Position numbers and translations under genes: made by a program. The notes under the pieces are model-generated. The model saw only the letters and a program-made list of their open reading frames with translations, had not been told where the DNA came from and made no database searches. A stretch of 64,000 nucleotides of DNA from Scytonema sp045865695 (lineage in GTDB: Bacteria; Cyanobacteriota; Cyanobacteriia; Cyanobacteriales; Nostocaceae): assembly GCF_045865695.1 (NCBI RefSeq), contig NZ_BAACAP010000197.1:1-64000 (forward strand), written 5' to 3'. This document shows, in pieces, positions 1-9,088 of this stretch. Every line of letters starts with the position of its first letter. The stretch's first letter is position 1.

Positions 1-3000
1 CCATTTTCCTTGAGTATTAGGTAGGATTAAGGCACAGCGATCGCCTCCAGAATGTTGCAGAATAATCTGTGTTAATTTGTGCAGTAGTTCGTCCAGTTGA
101 ATCGTGCCGGAAATGGCTTGGGAGGCTTTGAGAATCGCAGCAAAATCAAAGGTACTGATGTCGGTACTAGAAGAACGACCCAAATCAGTGGAATTATAAA
201 CCGAGATAACGGAGCTAACGCTGCTCGATAGTGTTTCCAGCATATGGAGTGATTGTACTCTTTGCTGGAGAATAAAGCGCAGTAGATCGGGATAGCGGTT
301 TTCCAAATCCTCGGTTTTGGCTTTTGCGCCCCAACGAGCATAACAGTAGTATGCCTCCTGCATATAACTTGCTGCGACTTTCTGTTTGCCCCAACTTAGG
401 TAAAATTTAGCAGCCAGTTCATTGCTGAGTGCTTCATCTTGCACATAACCATGTGTTTTGGCTTGGGCAATAGCTAAATCGTAATGTTCCATCGCCTCAG
501 CAAATTGACCAAGCACTCGATAGCGTTCTGCTACCACAAGTTGCCAACGATGTTGATGATTGAATGGAGCATGATTCGCCCAAGTTTGTAGTTTTTCTTG
601 ATGGGCATTGATTCGTTCTAAAATGGCTGATTGTTCTTTAGCGTTAGCATCGGTGTAGCGTGCTAGATGAATTAAAGCATCATAAAAAACTCGGACAACT
701 ACGACGAAATAGCCAGTTACAGCATTGCTATACTGTTCTGCTAAGGCTGCTTGTTGTGAGGCTGCTTCGTATTCTCCGAATAAATAACAGAGAACAGCTT
801 GATTGAGATGAAGATAGAATAACCCCGTGCGATTGCTGGTAGCTTGTAAGCTGGGTAAGATTTGGGCGGCATTGAAGACTTTGCCTTGTAAACAATAGGG
901 AACTTCAGCTTGTCCTAATAAATTGAGAATCGCTTGCTGGTAGCATTCATAATATTTTATCGTTGCTTCTTGTTTAACCTGGCTGATGACTTGCCGATGA
1001 GTCTCCATTTCCTCAGCCAAATCATTTAATTCTCGACCACTCCAATAGCTACACTGACTATATGATACTAAGTTCAACGCTACGCATACCCAATCTCCGG
1101 TTTCTAAGCCGCTGTGATAAGCTTCTAGCAAACATGGGATACTGTGATGTAAAGGTTCTTTCCAGTGCCGAATAAAGCTGTTGACAATAAAATAAGCTCT
1201 GCTTTTAAAAGCGTTAATCTGGTGTTGTTCTAGTAATTTTAATGAAAGTTGTCCAAACTCATACCCAGCATCAATATCTCCAATCAAACCACAAAGAGTC
1301 ACTCCGTAGTCTGCATAGGAAAAAATGGCAATAGATGAATTGCCAAACTGGATAGCCATCTCCACTTGCTTGGATGTAAGTAGCGGTAACAGTGTTGGTT
1401 TAGCAATGTATGCAGAGGAGACCAGTGTAGTCATTATTTGCATGGCTGCCAGTTGATGTGGATCGCTCATCGCAGGCAAATCCAGCAAACTTAGGGGTGC
1501 GTGCCCCATCCATAGTTGCCTTGTTTGTTGAGCTGCTGCGCTAATATCTGCCATCACTGGCTGTTCGGGAAATTCCACACCGAGTAATTTCAACACTTGC
1601 AACCCAGTCTCAATTACTTTGGCAAATTGACCTTGAGACCGGAATGCCGTCATTCGGGTTTCATAGACTTTGATAGTATCAAGCAAAGAAGTAGCAGATT
1701 GCAACACAACGTCACCCCATCCTGCCAGCTTGTCAAAATCTGTATTTAGGCAGGTAGCTTCTAAACGCTCATTATGCAGATTCAGGGTTAATTTGTAATG
1801 TTCCGTCCAGGCATCGGAAGGCAGTAAATCAATACCTTGGGTACAATATTTGACAGCAGCATTATAGGCGATCGCTGCTTTGGCTTTGCGCCCCGCCAGC
1901 AAATTCAGTTGCCCTAACTCCAGTTTTTTGTCAGGCTGAGTTATCAAATCAATGCCTATATTCAAGTGATTGACAATTTCAAAGATATATGCTTCTAATT
2001 GAGTTACAGGCGTGTTAGCGTGCAATAATTGACCGATTGCCAGATGAGTAGCTTGTTTTTGGTCTTCGGGAATTAAACAATAAGCCGCTTGTTGGACGCG
2101 ATCGTGTAGAAAGCGATAAGCAACATTTTCGATATTGTTAGTATTAACTTCTTGCTCGTGGCTGAGATAAAACTTGTAAACTTGACTTTGCGGTAAAATC
2201 AATCCTTCCTGCAAAGCCTTCCACAAAGCATCTGCCACTTCCTGTGGCGACTGTTGTGAAACAATTGCCAAAGTAGTTAAATCAAAAGAGTTCCCAATAC
2301 AAGCAGCTAACTTCAGGATATTTTGTGTTTGCTGGGGCAATTTCTGTAACTGAGTAGCCATAAATTCTACCACATCATCAGTCACAGATAGCGCATTAAC
2401 TTGAGTAAAATCACATTCCCAGTAACCTTGCTCGCGATCGAATTTAATTTGTTCATCTTCGTATAAAGCCTTGAGAAACTGCGTGATAAAAAAGGGATTG
2501 CCTTTAGTTTTACGATTGATTAATTCTGTTAGGGGACGCGATCTCTGTATCGTACAATGTAAAGTATCAGCCACTAACTGATTGGTATCACTTAAGGAAA
2601 GGGGGGCAAGAGTAATAGTATTAACAGTCTTACCAGCTTTCTTGAGTTCCTCTACCTTCAACATAAATGGATGTACGGCTGACACTTCATTATCTCGATA
2701 AGCACCTAACAAAAGAAGATATTTTTGATTTTCCGTCAGCAGTTTAATTAACTGTAGCGAAGCCAAATCTGCCCACTGTAAATCATCCAGAAACATCACC
2801 AGTGGATGTTCCCTTCTGGTGAAGACAGTAATAAACTTTTGAAAGAGTAAATTAAACCGATTTTGTACCGCCGTTCCCGATAGTTCTGGTGCAGGCGGTT
2901 GTTTACCAATTACCTGTTCTAATTCTGGAATGACTTCAATCAAAACTTGCCCATTGTCTCCAACCACTTGAAGAATTTGATTGCGCCACTGTACCAATTG

Positions 3001-4269
3001 TGCGTCTGATTCTGACAACAATTGCGCCATTAAGTCGCGTAAAGCTTGCACAAAGGCGGATAAGGGAATATTACGATTGAATTGGTCAAACTTACCTTTG
3101 ATGAAATAACCCTGCTGACGGGTAATTGGTTTGTGGACTTCGTTCACTACAGCAGTTTTACCAATCCCCGAAAATCCCGCTACTAGCATGATTTCTGATG
3201 TGCCGTGAGTCACACGCTCAAATGCTTGTAATAAGCTAGCTACTTCTGCTTCTCTGCCATACAACTTTTCCGGGATGAGGAAGCGATCGCAAACATCCCA
3301 CTGACCGATTTCAAAATCTCTAATTTCTCCTGTATCTTGGAGTTGGGCTAAACAAAGTTCTAAATCATGCTTTAATCCCAAGGCACTTTGATATCTATCT
3401 TCGGCATTTTTTGCCATTAACTTCATAACAATATCCGAAACCGCTTGAGGAATTTCCTCTTCCCCTCTGCCTCTCTGCCCCTCTGCCCCTCTGCCCTCTA
3501 GAGGCAGTGCGGTCTTGGGGTCTCCCCAAGTGGAGCAACTGCCGTCCTCCTGCCTCCTACCTTCTAGCTGCGGTGGCATTTTCGCCAGATGACAATGCAC
3601 CAACTCCATTGGGTCATCACAATTAAATGGTAACTTTCCACTTAATATTTCATACAATGTTACACCCAAAGAATAATAATCGCTGCGATAGTCGATCCCA
3701 CGGTTCATTCTGCCTGTTTGTTCTGGGGAAATATAGGCGAGAGTTCCTTCTAAAACATTTGGACTTTTAATTTCTTGGGTTTCTTTAGGTAGTAATGAAG
3801 CGATACTAAAGTCAATTAGTTGAATTTGTTTTGTTTGAGGATGAATCAAAATATTTGCTGGTTTAATATCTTTATGAATAATACGATTTTCGTGTAACTC
3901 GTGGATAATGCAGACTAGTTGAATAGCCATCTTCAAAACTTCTACTAAGGATAAATTCGAGTTTTTAATGTATTCTCTTAAAGAAATTTCTCCGATATCT
4001 GCCATCACCAAAATATAGCCATTGCCATAGGTTTCTAGCGACAAGGGATGAATAATTCCAGCCCTGTTGAGATTTTTACTGATTGTATACTGATGGCGAA
4101 ATTGTAGTAATTCGTTAAAACTGGGATACTCTAAGGTCAGAAGTTTAATAACGACTGGAAGTTGGTCTGATTGGCGGATAGCTCGATACACGTTGGTTCT
4201 GGAGCCAACATACAGTTGAGAGTTAATTTGATATCCTGGAATGATGGGGATAGAGTTCACAGTCGCCAT
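1..4269 (-). CDS. Ser/Thr protein kinase-AAA ATPase-GAF regulator, 3' end outside window
   Basis: The frame is open from an ATG at 4269 (MATVNSIPIIPGYQ) to the left edge, giving 1423 codons. Domains in order: a protein kinase domain (about residues 10-290) with HKDIKPANIL as catalytic loop and an activation segment reading DFS instead of DFG; an AAA/NACHT-like ATPase with Walker A GFSGIGKTAV; a long helical TPR-like region; and the start of a GAF domain (AAILKASQAISG) near the edge. This is the cyanobacterial multi-domain kinase architecture that often ends in a histidine kinase or GGDEF/EAL output, but the C-terminus is not visible. It is a paralogue of the 1996-residue protein at 47707-53697. 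A repeat-like in-frame segment lies just after the kinase domain. An AAGG at about -12 could be the ribosome site. The signal it senses is unknown. Confidence 0.9.
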   Translation of the reverse strand, partial: MATVNSIPIIPGYQINSQLYVGSRTNVYRAIRQSDQLPVVIKLLTLEYPSFNELLQFRHQYTISKNLNRAGIIHPLSLETYGNGYILVMADIGEISLREYIKNSNLSLVEVLKMAIQLVCIIHELHENRIIHKDIKPANILIHPQTKQIQLIDFSIASLLPKETQEIKSPNVLEGTLAYISPEQTGRMNRGIDYRSDYYSLGVTLYEILSGKLPFNCDDPMELVHCHLAKMPPQLEGRRQEDGSCSTWGDPKTALPLEGRGAEGQRGRGEEEIPQAVSDIVMKLMAKNAEDRYQSALGLKHDLELCLAQLQDTGEIRDFEIGQWDVCDRFLIPEKLYGREAEVASLLQAFERVTHGTSEIMLVAGFSGIGKTAVVNEVHKPITRQQGYFIKGKFDQFNRNIPLSAFVQALRDLMAQLLSESDAQLVQWRNQILQVVGDNGQVLIEVIPELEQVIGKQPPAPELSGTAVQNRFNLLFQKFITVFTRREHPLVMFLDDLQWADLASLQLIKLLTENQKYLLLLGAYRDNEVSAVHPFMLKVEELKKAGKTVNTITLAPLSLSDTNQLVADTLHCTIQRSRPLTELINRKTKGNPFFITQFLKALYEDEQIKFDREQGYWECDFTQVNALSVTDDVVEFMATQLQKLPQQTQNILKLAACIGNSFDLTTLAIVSQQSPQEVADALWKALQEGLILPQSQVYKFYLSHEQEVNTNNIENVAYRFLHDRVQQAAYCLIPEDQKQATHLAIGQLLHANTPVTQLEAYIFEIVNHLNIGIDLITQPDKKLELGQLNLLAGRKAKAAIAYNAAVKYCTQGIDLLPSDAWTEHYKLTLNLHNERLEATCLNTDFDKLAGWGDVVLQSATSLLDTIKVYETRMTAFRSQGQFAKVIETGLQVLKLLGVEFPEQPVMADISAAAQQTRQLWMGHAPLSLLDLPAMSDPHQLAAMQIMTTLVSSAYIAKPTLLPLLTSKQVEMAIQFGNSSIAIFSYADYGVTLCGLIGDIDAGYEFGQLSLKLLEQHQINAFKSRAYFIVNSFIRHWKEPLHHSIPCLLEAYHSGLETGDWVCVALNLVSYSQCSYWSGRELNDLAEEMETHRQVISQVKQEATIKYYECYQQAILNLLGQAEVPYCLQGKVFNAAQILPSLQATSNRTGLFYLHLNQAVLCYLFGEYEAASQQAALAEQYSNAVTGYFVVVVRVFYDALIHLARYTDANAKEQSAILERINAHQEKLQTWANHAPFNHQHRWQLVVAERYRVLGQFAEAMEHYDLAIAQAKTHGYVQDEALSNELAAKFYLSWGKQKVAASYMQEAYYCYARWGAKAKTEDLENRYPDLLRFILQQRVQSLHMLETLSSSVSSVISVYNSTDLGRSSSTDISTFDFAAILKASQAISGTIQLDELLHKLTQIILQHSGGDRCALILPNTQGKW
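3463..3578. repeat. In-frame short-repeat insertion in the kinase gene
   Basis: A CT/AG-rich run of CCCCTCTGC and GCCTCCTACC units, of the kind found between cyanobacterial genes, lies inside the reading frame. It codes for roughly 35 residues rich in Glu, Gly and Arg (LEGRRQEDG ... EGRGAEGQRGRGEEE) between the kinase domain and the DIVMKLMAKNAEDRYQS segment. The paralogue at 47.7 kb has a shorter, unrelated linker at this point. I checked codon by codon that the frame is preserved. Confidence 0.75.
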
Positions 4270-4717
4270 CTATATATACCTTATGACAGAATTTGGTTTT
4301 CCTTGCTGATATTAGTATTCCCATCAACTTGATGTTATATAACGCTATCGAGAGGAATTGGGGACGACGATTATCGTCAAGTACGCTCTTTAAGATTGAC
4401 TGATGAAACGCAGGATTGCTTTGGGGATCGCTGCTGAATGCTTTGGGATGAGTAGAGCTGATTACTTGGAACAGGTCATTGGCAATGCTAGCCCAAGTGT
4501 TATACGGGAGAGTTCCGCGATTTCTCCAGATAATATTTGGACTGTTGACAATGCTCATCCTTGATGACACAGGACAAAGAGCAGGTGCATCAAGCCAAAA
4601 CTACTGTTGTTGGACTTACAACCACGCCACCCATAATGGCAACACAGTCATAGCAAGCAGTGAGGGCAGTGGATTCAGAATTGAAGTTGGAATCAGGAAT
4701 GCAGGATGAATCGAGTT

Positions 4718-4774
4718 TTAACCAATCAATAAAGCACTTATTGCTTTCACTAATGCTTCTGGCTCGACGGGTTT
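4718..4774 (-). pseudogene. Relic of a response-regulator receiver C-terminus
   Basis: On the minus strand this stretch reads KPVEPEALVKAISALLIG followed by TAA. This matches the last strand and helix of a CheY-like receiver domain (conserved KP, then E-L-V-A-I-L). Nothing upstream continues the domain, so only a C-terminal scrap remains. The rest of 4270-4886 shows nothing else convincing; the short open frames there have no recognisable content. Confidence 0.5.
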
Positions 4775-4886
4775 ACTCCTTAAGTTTATACTAGTTGCCT
4801 AGCCTTAGCGATCGCTATTAAATAGTGCTGTTTATAGACTAGTTCATTCAGGCTAAAACCCTGATTTTTCCGTTAGTCTCTGAACC

Positions 4887-5002
4887 AAATTTCGCTTTAT
4901 GTGCAACAAATTTCATTTTATGGGCGACAAATAGCACCGAAGTCTTGAAATTCTGTTCTAATTATTTCACTTTATCCGCGACAAATTTCATTATATGCGC
5001 GA
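4887..5002. repeat. Four-copy repeat array resembling a Tn7-like transposon end
   Basis: Four imperfect copies of about 22 bp with the core TTTCATTTTATGSGCGACAAA lie at about 4887-4910, 4908-4931, 4961-4984 and 4983-5002, in two directly abutting pairs. All face the same way. Direct repeats of this size and spacing, containing GACAAA/TTTGTC, resemble the TnsB-binding sites at the ends of cyanobacterial Tn7-like transposons. No tnsB, tnsC, tniQ or Cas gene is in the window, so at most this is an orphan end. The assignment is inference. Confidence 0.4.
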
Positions 5003-5050
5003 ACCCACAACCCCACAAAAACTGATGATCTTCTTGCTAGAGCAGAACTT

Positions 5051-5332
5051 TTGCAACAAGCTATTGCGACTTTACAACTCCAAATCCAACAAATTAAAGC
5101 CACAGGTGAAGTTGCACCGCCTGGTTGTTGTGTTTTGCGCTACCAAGCACGCAGAAACCGAGGTACTTATTGGTACTACAAGTTGCACGCACAACAACCG
5201 ATATTCCCAACCAAAGAACCAAAAAAACTTAGCAAATACAAGCATTTGGGCAAAGCTGGGAGTCCGGCTCATATTGAGGCTGTGATGCAGGTTGCCAGAA
5301 GAACTCAAATCGATTACATATTTTTGTTGTAG
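5051..5332 (+). pseudogene. Small cyanobacterial protein fragment of unknown function
   Basis: The frame begins with a possible TTG and stays open upstream (KTDDLLARAELLQQ...), so the start is uncertain. The protein has an N-terminal coiled-coil-like helix (LQQAIATLQLQIQQIKATGE), then a compact basic region containing YWYYKLHAQQPIFP and KLSKYKHLGKAGS. It ends abruptly after VARRTQIDYIFLL. The composition and codon pattern look like a real protein rather than a chance frame. The weak start, the closeness of the repeat array at 4887-5002 and the abrupt end suggest a broken copy. I cannot assign a function. Confidence 0.45.
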
Positions 5333-5409
5333 TGTTGTATTACTTTGTATTTGAAATCATAATGTTGAGTAAGATGCTGGCTTTGTAGAGGGGAGATACA
5401 AAAAATCAA

Positions 5410-6282
5410 ATGAGTGCCTATGGTCAAACCCAAGTTAACCAAATACCATCGGGGTACCGCTCGCAAGGGACTGATACAAACATTGAGGTTGATATTTATC
5501 TATTTACTCGCCTTCGACAACTTTCACTCTCGCAACGCTTAGAAATGTTTGCTGCTCATGAACGTGGAGTGAAGAAACTTTGCCTTACAGGGATTAAATT
5601 CCGACATCGTGGAGCGCCTTTGGAGGAAATTCGTCGTGTGTTTGCCCGCGCTGTACTAGCAGAAAAATTTAGGATTGATTTTCACCCCAAAGGTGCTGAT
5701 GAAAATATGTGGATTCAAGATTCGATCTCGCTTGCAGGAGAGTTACACCAACTTTTTGAATCAATCCATATTCCCTACTATGTGAGTGGTGGTGTTGCAG
5801 CTTCGCTGCACGGTGAACCCCGTTCGACTCGTGATTTGGATTTGGTGATTGAGGTTCAATCTAACCAAATCGATTTGTTGGTGGCAACACTTGAAGCTGC
5901 AGGATACTATTGTCCTGTAGGTGCAGTTGAGGGTTTAAAGCAGGGACATGAGCGGATGCTCAATATTACGCACACCGAAACTATTGCTAATGCCGACTTG
6001 TATATGGCTGATGTTTCGCCATTTGCAATGTCGCAGATAGCACGTCGGAGGTTAATCGACTTAGAAGAAATACCAGCGTTTTGGGTTGCCTCGCCAGAAG
6101 ATACGATTTTACAGAAATTACAGTGGGGTCGAGGGAGTCAATCTGAAAAACAGTGGCGCGATGTGTTGGGGATACTCAAATTGCAAGCACAGAGCTTGGA
6201 CTATGCATATTTGGCAGAATGGGCAGAACGGTTAGATTTAGTTGATGCTTTGAGCCAGTCATTTATTGAAGCAGGTGTGTAA
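5410..6282 (+). CDS. Nucleotidyltransferase (AbiEii/MNT-like fold)
   Basis: A 290-residue protein. Residues 1-105 form an N-terminal region (LSLSQRLEMFAAHERGVKKL, then RHRGAPLEEIRRVFARAV) of a kind I recall from other cyanobacterial proteins. The C-terminal domain carries the nucleotidyltransferase signature GGVAASLHGEPRSTRDLDLV near residue 127, with the GG/GS motif followed by the DxD metal pair, and then SPEDTILQKLQW, a motif typical of AbiEii/DUF6036-like transferases. A GGGGAGAT purine-rich site lies upstream of the ATG. No AbiEi-type antitoxin is adjacent, so a toxin role is not supported by context. The 3' end overlaps the convergent LysR relic by 20 bp. Confidence 0.7.
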   Translation: MSAYGQTQVNQIPSGYRSQGTDTNIEVDIYLFTRLRQLSLSQRLEMFAAHERGVKKLCLTGIKFRHRGAPLEEIRRVFARAVLAEKFRIDFHPKGADENMWIQDSISLAGELHQLFESIHIPYYVSGGVAASLHGEPRSTRDLDLVIEVQSNQIDLLVATLEAAGYYCPVGAVEGLKQGHERMLNITHTETIANADLYMADVSPFAMSQIARRRLIDLEEIPAFWVASPEDTILQKLQWGRGSQSEKQWRDVLGILKLQAQSLDYAYLAEWAERLDLVDALSQSFIEAGV

Positions 6283-6739
6283 TGTCTAACTTGGGAGAAA
6301 AAATGCGATCGCCTGATAAGAATTCCCTACCTCCCATCAAGCTCATTCCACTGAGCGATGGAGGTGCAGCATCTGCAACAACTCCTAAAAAACAACGTAG
6401 TTCGAGAGCAAAGATTTCTGGCAGAACGTTAAATGCTGCTGAACTTACAAAACCGATCCCTAATTGCCCAATTTCACCTCGGCTGGTTTGTCGTCCCATT
6501 TGAATGGCTTGCTCTAACTGCTTAAGTATTTGTTGCGCTTGTGCAAAAAAAACTTCTCCTGCTGTTGTTAGCTGCACCTTTCGTTTCGTGCGATGAAATA
6601 ACTCGAAGCCTAGCTCAGTTTCCAATTGACGAATTTGCTGGCTTAAAGGCGGTTGTGCAATATGCAATCGTTCTGCAGCCCTTCCAAAGTGCAGTTCTTC
6701 AGCAAGAATCCCAAAGTAGCGCAGATGTCGAAGCTCCAT
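6263..6739 (-). pseudogene. Truncated LysR-family regulator
   Basis: The N-terminal half is a clean LysR winged helix-turn-helix (MELRHLRYFGILAEELHFGR, AERLHIAQPPLSQQIRQLE, FHRTKRKVQLTTAGE) followed by the linker helix. Family members are about 300 residues; this frame has 158. After VLPEIFALEL the sequence stops resembling the effector-binding domain and runs to a stop next to the nucleotidyltransferase gene, so the co-inducer domain is missing. It lies divergent to the methyltransferase at 6891, 151 bp away, the usual arrangement of a LysR regulator and its target. DNA binding might persist, but effector response should not. Confidence 0.7.
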
Positions 6740-6890
6740 TTTGTTTGCTAACTAATATCTTTTATATATTAATCAATGATGAAAAATATATTGGACAATC
6801 ACTTAGAAATTTTATACTTTTTAGATATGTCGGAACGCTTGTGCTTCTCAGTAGAGACCGGGGGTCTGTAAATATTAGGAGACTTTCATC

Positions 6891-7667
6891 ATGCTTCAGA
6901 ATCAATGGGATACATCCCTCTATGAGGGAAAACACGCTTTTGTGTGGAAACACGGAGAGGAGTTGCTGCAATTGTTATCTGTACAACCAAAAGAGCGCAT
7001 TTTGGATTTAGGTTGTGGTACGGGACATCTGACAGCAAAAATTGCAGATGCAGGGGCTATTGTTATGGGGATTGACGCCGATGTGATGATGGTTGAAAAA
7101 GCAAGGCAGAACTATCCTCATTTGAAATTTTTGGTGGCTGATGCGCGAGACTTTCAAGTCAATGAACCGTTTGATGCTGTTTTCTCTAATGCAACACTGC
7201 ACTGGATTCCAGATGCAAATGCAGTCATTCGTTGTATCGCTCGAGCCTTGAAACCAGGGGGTCGTTTTGTGGCTGAGTTTGGTGGTAAAGGAAATATTCA
7301 AGCGATCGCGACAGCTCTTGATGATGTCGTTAGAGAAAATGGGTTGCGATCGCCCGAACAGCTCGATCCCTGGTATTTTCCTAGTATTAGCGAGTATGCT
7401 ACTTGTTTGGAACAGCATGGATTTGAAGTCCGTTATGCAGTTCTGTTCGATCGCCCTACAGCATTAGAAGATGGAGATGCTGGTTTGGGAAATTGGATTC
7501 GGATGTTTGGCGATCGGTTTTTGTTAGGATTTTCTACTGAGCAACAAAGCCGTGTCATTCACCAGATAGAACAGCGTTTGAAACCAGTGCTTTATCAAAA
7601 TGGCATATGGAGAGCCGATTATCGCCGAATCCGTGTAGTCGCTGTTAAAAAAGATGGGTTTACGTAA
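6891..7667 (+). CDS. Class I SAM-dependent methyltransferase
   Basis: A 258-residue protein with motif I ILDLGCGTGHLTAKIADAG near residue 34, the acidic end of strand 2 (GIDAD), DARDF for motif II, and FDAVFSNATLHWIPD for the post-motif region. The layout and length match the trans-aconitate 2-methyltransferase/Methyltransf_11 group of small-molecule methyltransferases, but the substrate cannot be told from sequence. A GGAG lies about 10 bases before the ATG. It is transcribed away from the truncated LysR gene, which may once have controlled it. No partner genes follow. Confidence 0.8.
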   Translation: MLQNQWDTSLYEGKHAFVWKHGEELLQLLSVQPKERILDLGCGTGHLTAKIADAGAIVMGIDADVMMVEKARQNYPHLKFLVADARDFQVNEPFDAVFSNATLHWIPDANAVIRCIARALKPGGRFVAEFGGKGNIQAIATALDDVVRENGLRSPEQLDPWYFPSISEYATCLEQHGFEVRYAVLFDRPTALEDGDAGLGNWIRMFGDRFLLGFSTEQQSRVIHQIEQRLKPVLYQNGIWRADYRRIRVVAVKKDGFT

Positions 7668-7782
7668 AAGCCTTCACAAGTTCTTCATTTTGTCTCTCTA
7701 TAGTAGAGAATAGGTTCCAAACAAGATTTGTTTTTGAACCTCATATATTAGCTTTCTATATCTAAACATCTATGTTAACCTC

Positions 7783-7811
7783 CCCTTAGTTTTAAAAGAT
7801 AAAACTAAGGG
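7783..7811. terminator. Perfect 12-bp hairpin downstream of the methyltransferase
   Basis: CCCTTAGTTTTA, loop AAAGA, TAAAACTAAGGG: perfect arms followed by AAATTTT. It is 115 bp past the methyltransferase stop. It could be a rho-independent terminator, although the T-run is short, or simply a small repeat hairpin. Confidence 0.45.
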
Positions 7812-7981
7812 AAATTTTACGTATAAAGACAATATACTAATTATCGTTTTAACTCAAATAATAAAAAGCTTTTTGCCGATTTGTTCGTAATGACGGCAAC
7901 ACCTACTGTATAAATAAGTGTAACAAAAAGCATATATTTAAAGCTAGATTCCATGAGCATAACGAGGAAATGAAAATAATT

Positions 7982-8040
7982 CTTTTCCCAGTCCCCAATC
8001 GCCAATCCCCATTACCTCTCAACAAGGAGGGAAACCCGAG
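7982..8040. repeat. Dispersed 'GGGGATTGG...CTCCTTGTTGAG' repeat
   Basis: On the minus strand this reads CTCGGGTTTCCCTCCTTGTTGAG, then GGTAATGGGGATTGGCGATTGGGGACTGGG. Closely related copies occur at 27193-27259 and 59228-59300. The tandem GGGGAYTGG heptamers are short tandemly repeated repetitive sequences of filamentous cyanobacteria. Confidence 0.7.
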
Positions 8041-8041
8041 T

Positions 8042-8293
8042 TATACCAATTCTCCAAATGATTGCTACACACGATCCCCCTAAATCCCCCTTAATAAGGG
8101 GGACTTTAAAGACTTTCCCCCCTTATTAAGGGGGGCTAGGGGGCAATACTTGTCGGTTAAGCGTTTTTTTCCTCCCCTGCGCCCCCTGCAACCCCTGCAC
8201 CCCCTGCTTGTCTCCCGCGACAATCTTCTTAACTGAGCAGTATTGGGCTAGGGGGGATCTCGATCTGTTGCTCTAATACAGAGAATTGGTATT
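8042..8293. repeat. Composite repeat bounded by ACCAATTCTC inverted ends
   Basis: The element starts with TATACCAATTCTC and ends with GAGAATTGGTATTA, imperfect inverted ends 250 bp apart, like a non-autonomous (MITE-type) element. Inside are a CCCCCTTAATAAGGGGG hairpin unit (8073-8146), related to units near 40.8 and 53.8 kb, and a CCCCTGC-rich tandem stretch (8172-8209). No reading frame is present. Together with the hairpin and tandem repeat before it, this accounts for most of the gap 7668-8399. Confidence 0.6.
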
Positions 8294-8399
8294 ACCCATT
8301 TTCAAAACGGTTAATAAAAGCTTTAAAAATATTTCTTGATTTTATTAAAATAAATTTCTCTAAATAAATTAAATTAGATTTAAATATTTTTACGGACAT

Positions 8400-8816
8400 A
8401 TGAAAAGCTTTTTTTACAAAGGCATTTTAGCGATTGCTACTACCATTACCCTGAATAGCCCTTTTCTTGCCCAAGCAAATGAGGATAAGCTTTGGATACC
8501 CATTAACAATAGAATAGATGGCTCTACGTATTTAGATGCGAACAGTATCACCCATAAAGGTAATACAAAAACTTTTTGGCTATACGTAACTGTCAATAAA
8601 CCAAACCCCCAAGGATGGTCTAAGATATTAGCCCAAGGAGTTGCTAATTGTAGTACCAAATACACTATTTACAGACAAGCAAAAGTTTACGACAGCCAAG
8701 ATAAATTAGTAAAATCAGTTCCACTAGGAGCGATTAAACAACTGAAAATAGAAGCTATTACAACTCCAGATGCTTCACCTAGAGATGTTGCAGATTTAGT
8801 TTGCAGTCTAAACTAA
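8400..8816 (+). CDS. Exported small protein, surface-adhesin E-like fold
   Basis: 138 residues with a clear signal peptide (KSFFYKGILAIATTITLNSP, then FLAQA with likely cleavage after AQA-N). The mature part has the pattern LWIPI...GSTYLDANSITHKG...KTFWLYVTVN, followed by NCSTKYTIYRQAKVYD and a final Cys. The two cysteines (NCS and VCS) could form a disulfide. The pattern fits the small adhesin-E-like secreted domain common in cyanobacteria and proteobacteria, with role unknown. It is a single gene flanked by repeats, and AT-rich sequence upstream could hold its promoter. Confidence 0.65.
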   Translation: MKSFFYKGILAIATTITLNSPFLAQANEDKLWIPINNRIDGSTYLDANSITHKGNTKTFWLYVTVNKPNPQGWSKILAQGVANCSTKYTIYRQAKVYDSQDKLVKSVPLGAIKQLKIEAITTPDASPRDVADLVCSLN

Positions 8817-8924
8817 CAACGATAATAGAAACCTCCAAAAATTAATTATGTATTATCCGGAAGTTCTGGTAGGGGAGCAATGCCTTGCGCCCTTACATCT
8901 TTTCCGGAGAGGTCTAATGGCTAA

Positions 8925-9049
8925 TATAGCAATCCTAAACTATTTATAAAAATTTATTATACAGTAGGGTGGGCATTGCTTACCATTGAGTCTTTAGGTG
9001 AGCAATGCCCACCCTACTTGTATTTTCTCAATCAAATAGGATTGCTATA
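8925..9049. mobile_element. MITE-like element A, copy 1
   Basis: Bounded by perfect 13-bp inverted repeats TATAGCAATCCTA/TAGGATTGCTATA. The interior is an imperfect inverted repeat GTAGGGTGGGCATTGCT...AGCAATGCCCACCCTAC. It is 125 bp with no coding capacity. A diverged copy in the opposite orientation lies at 61116-61239. Confidence 0.75.
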
Positions 9050-9088
9050 GCCAATTACAATTATCATTTAGCTATTAACAATAATACC

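Noticed and set aside
4479..4709. 76-codon plus-strand frame before the repeat array
   Set aside because: No recognisable motif and overlaps an equally open antisense frame; cannot be supported.
5410..6282. Type IV AbiE toxin-antitoxin system
   Set aside because: No AbiEi-like partner is adjacent; the neighbours are a LysR relic and a different small fragment.
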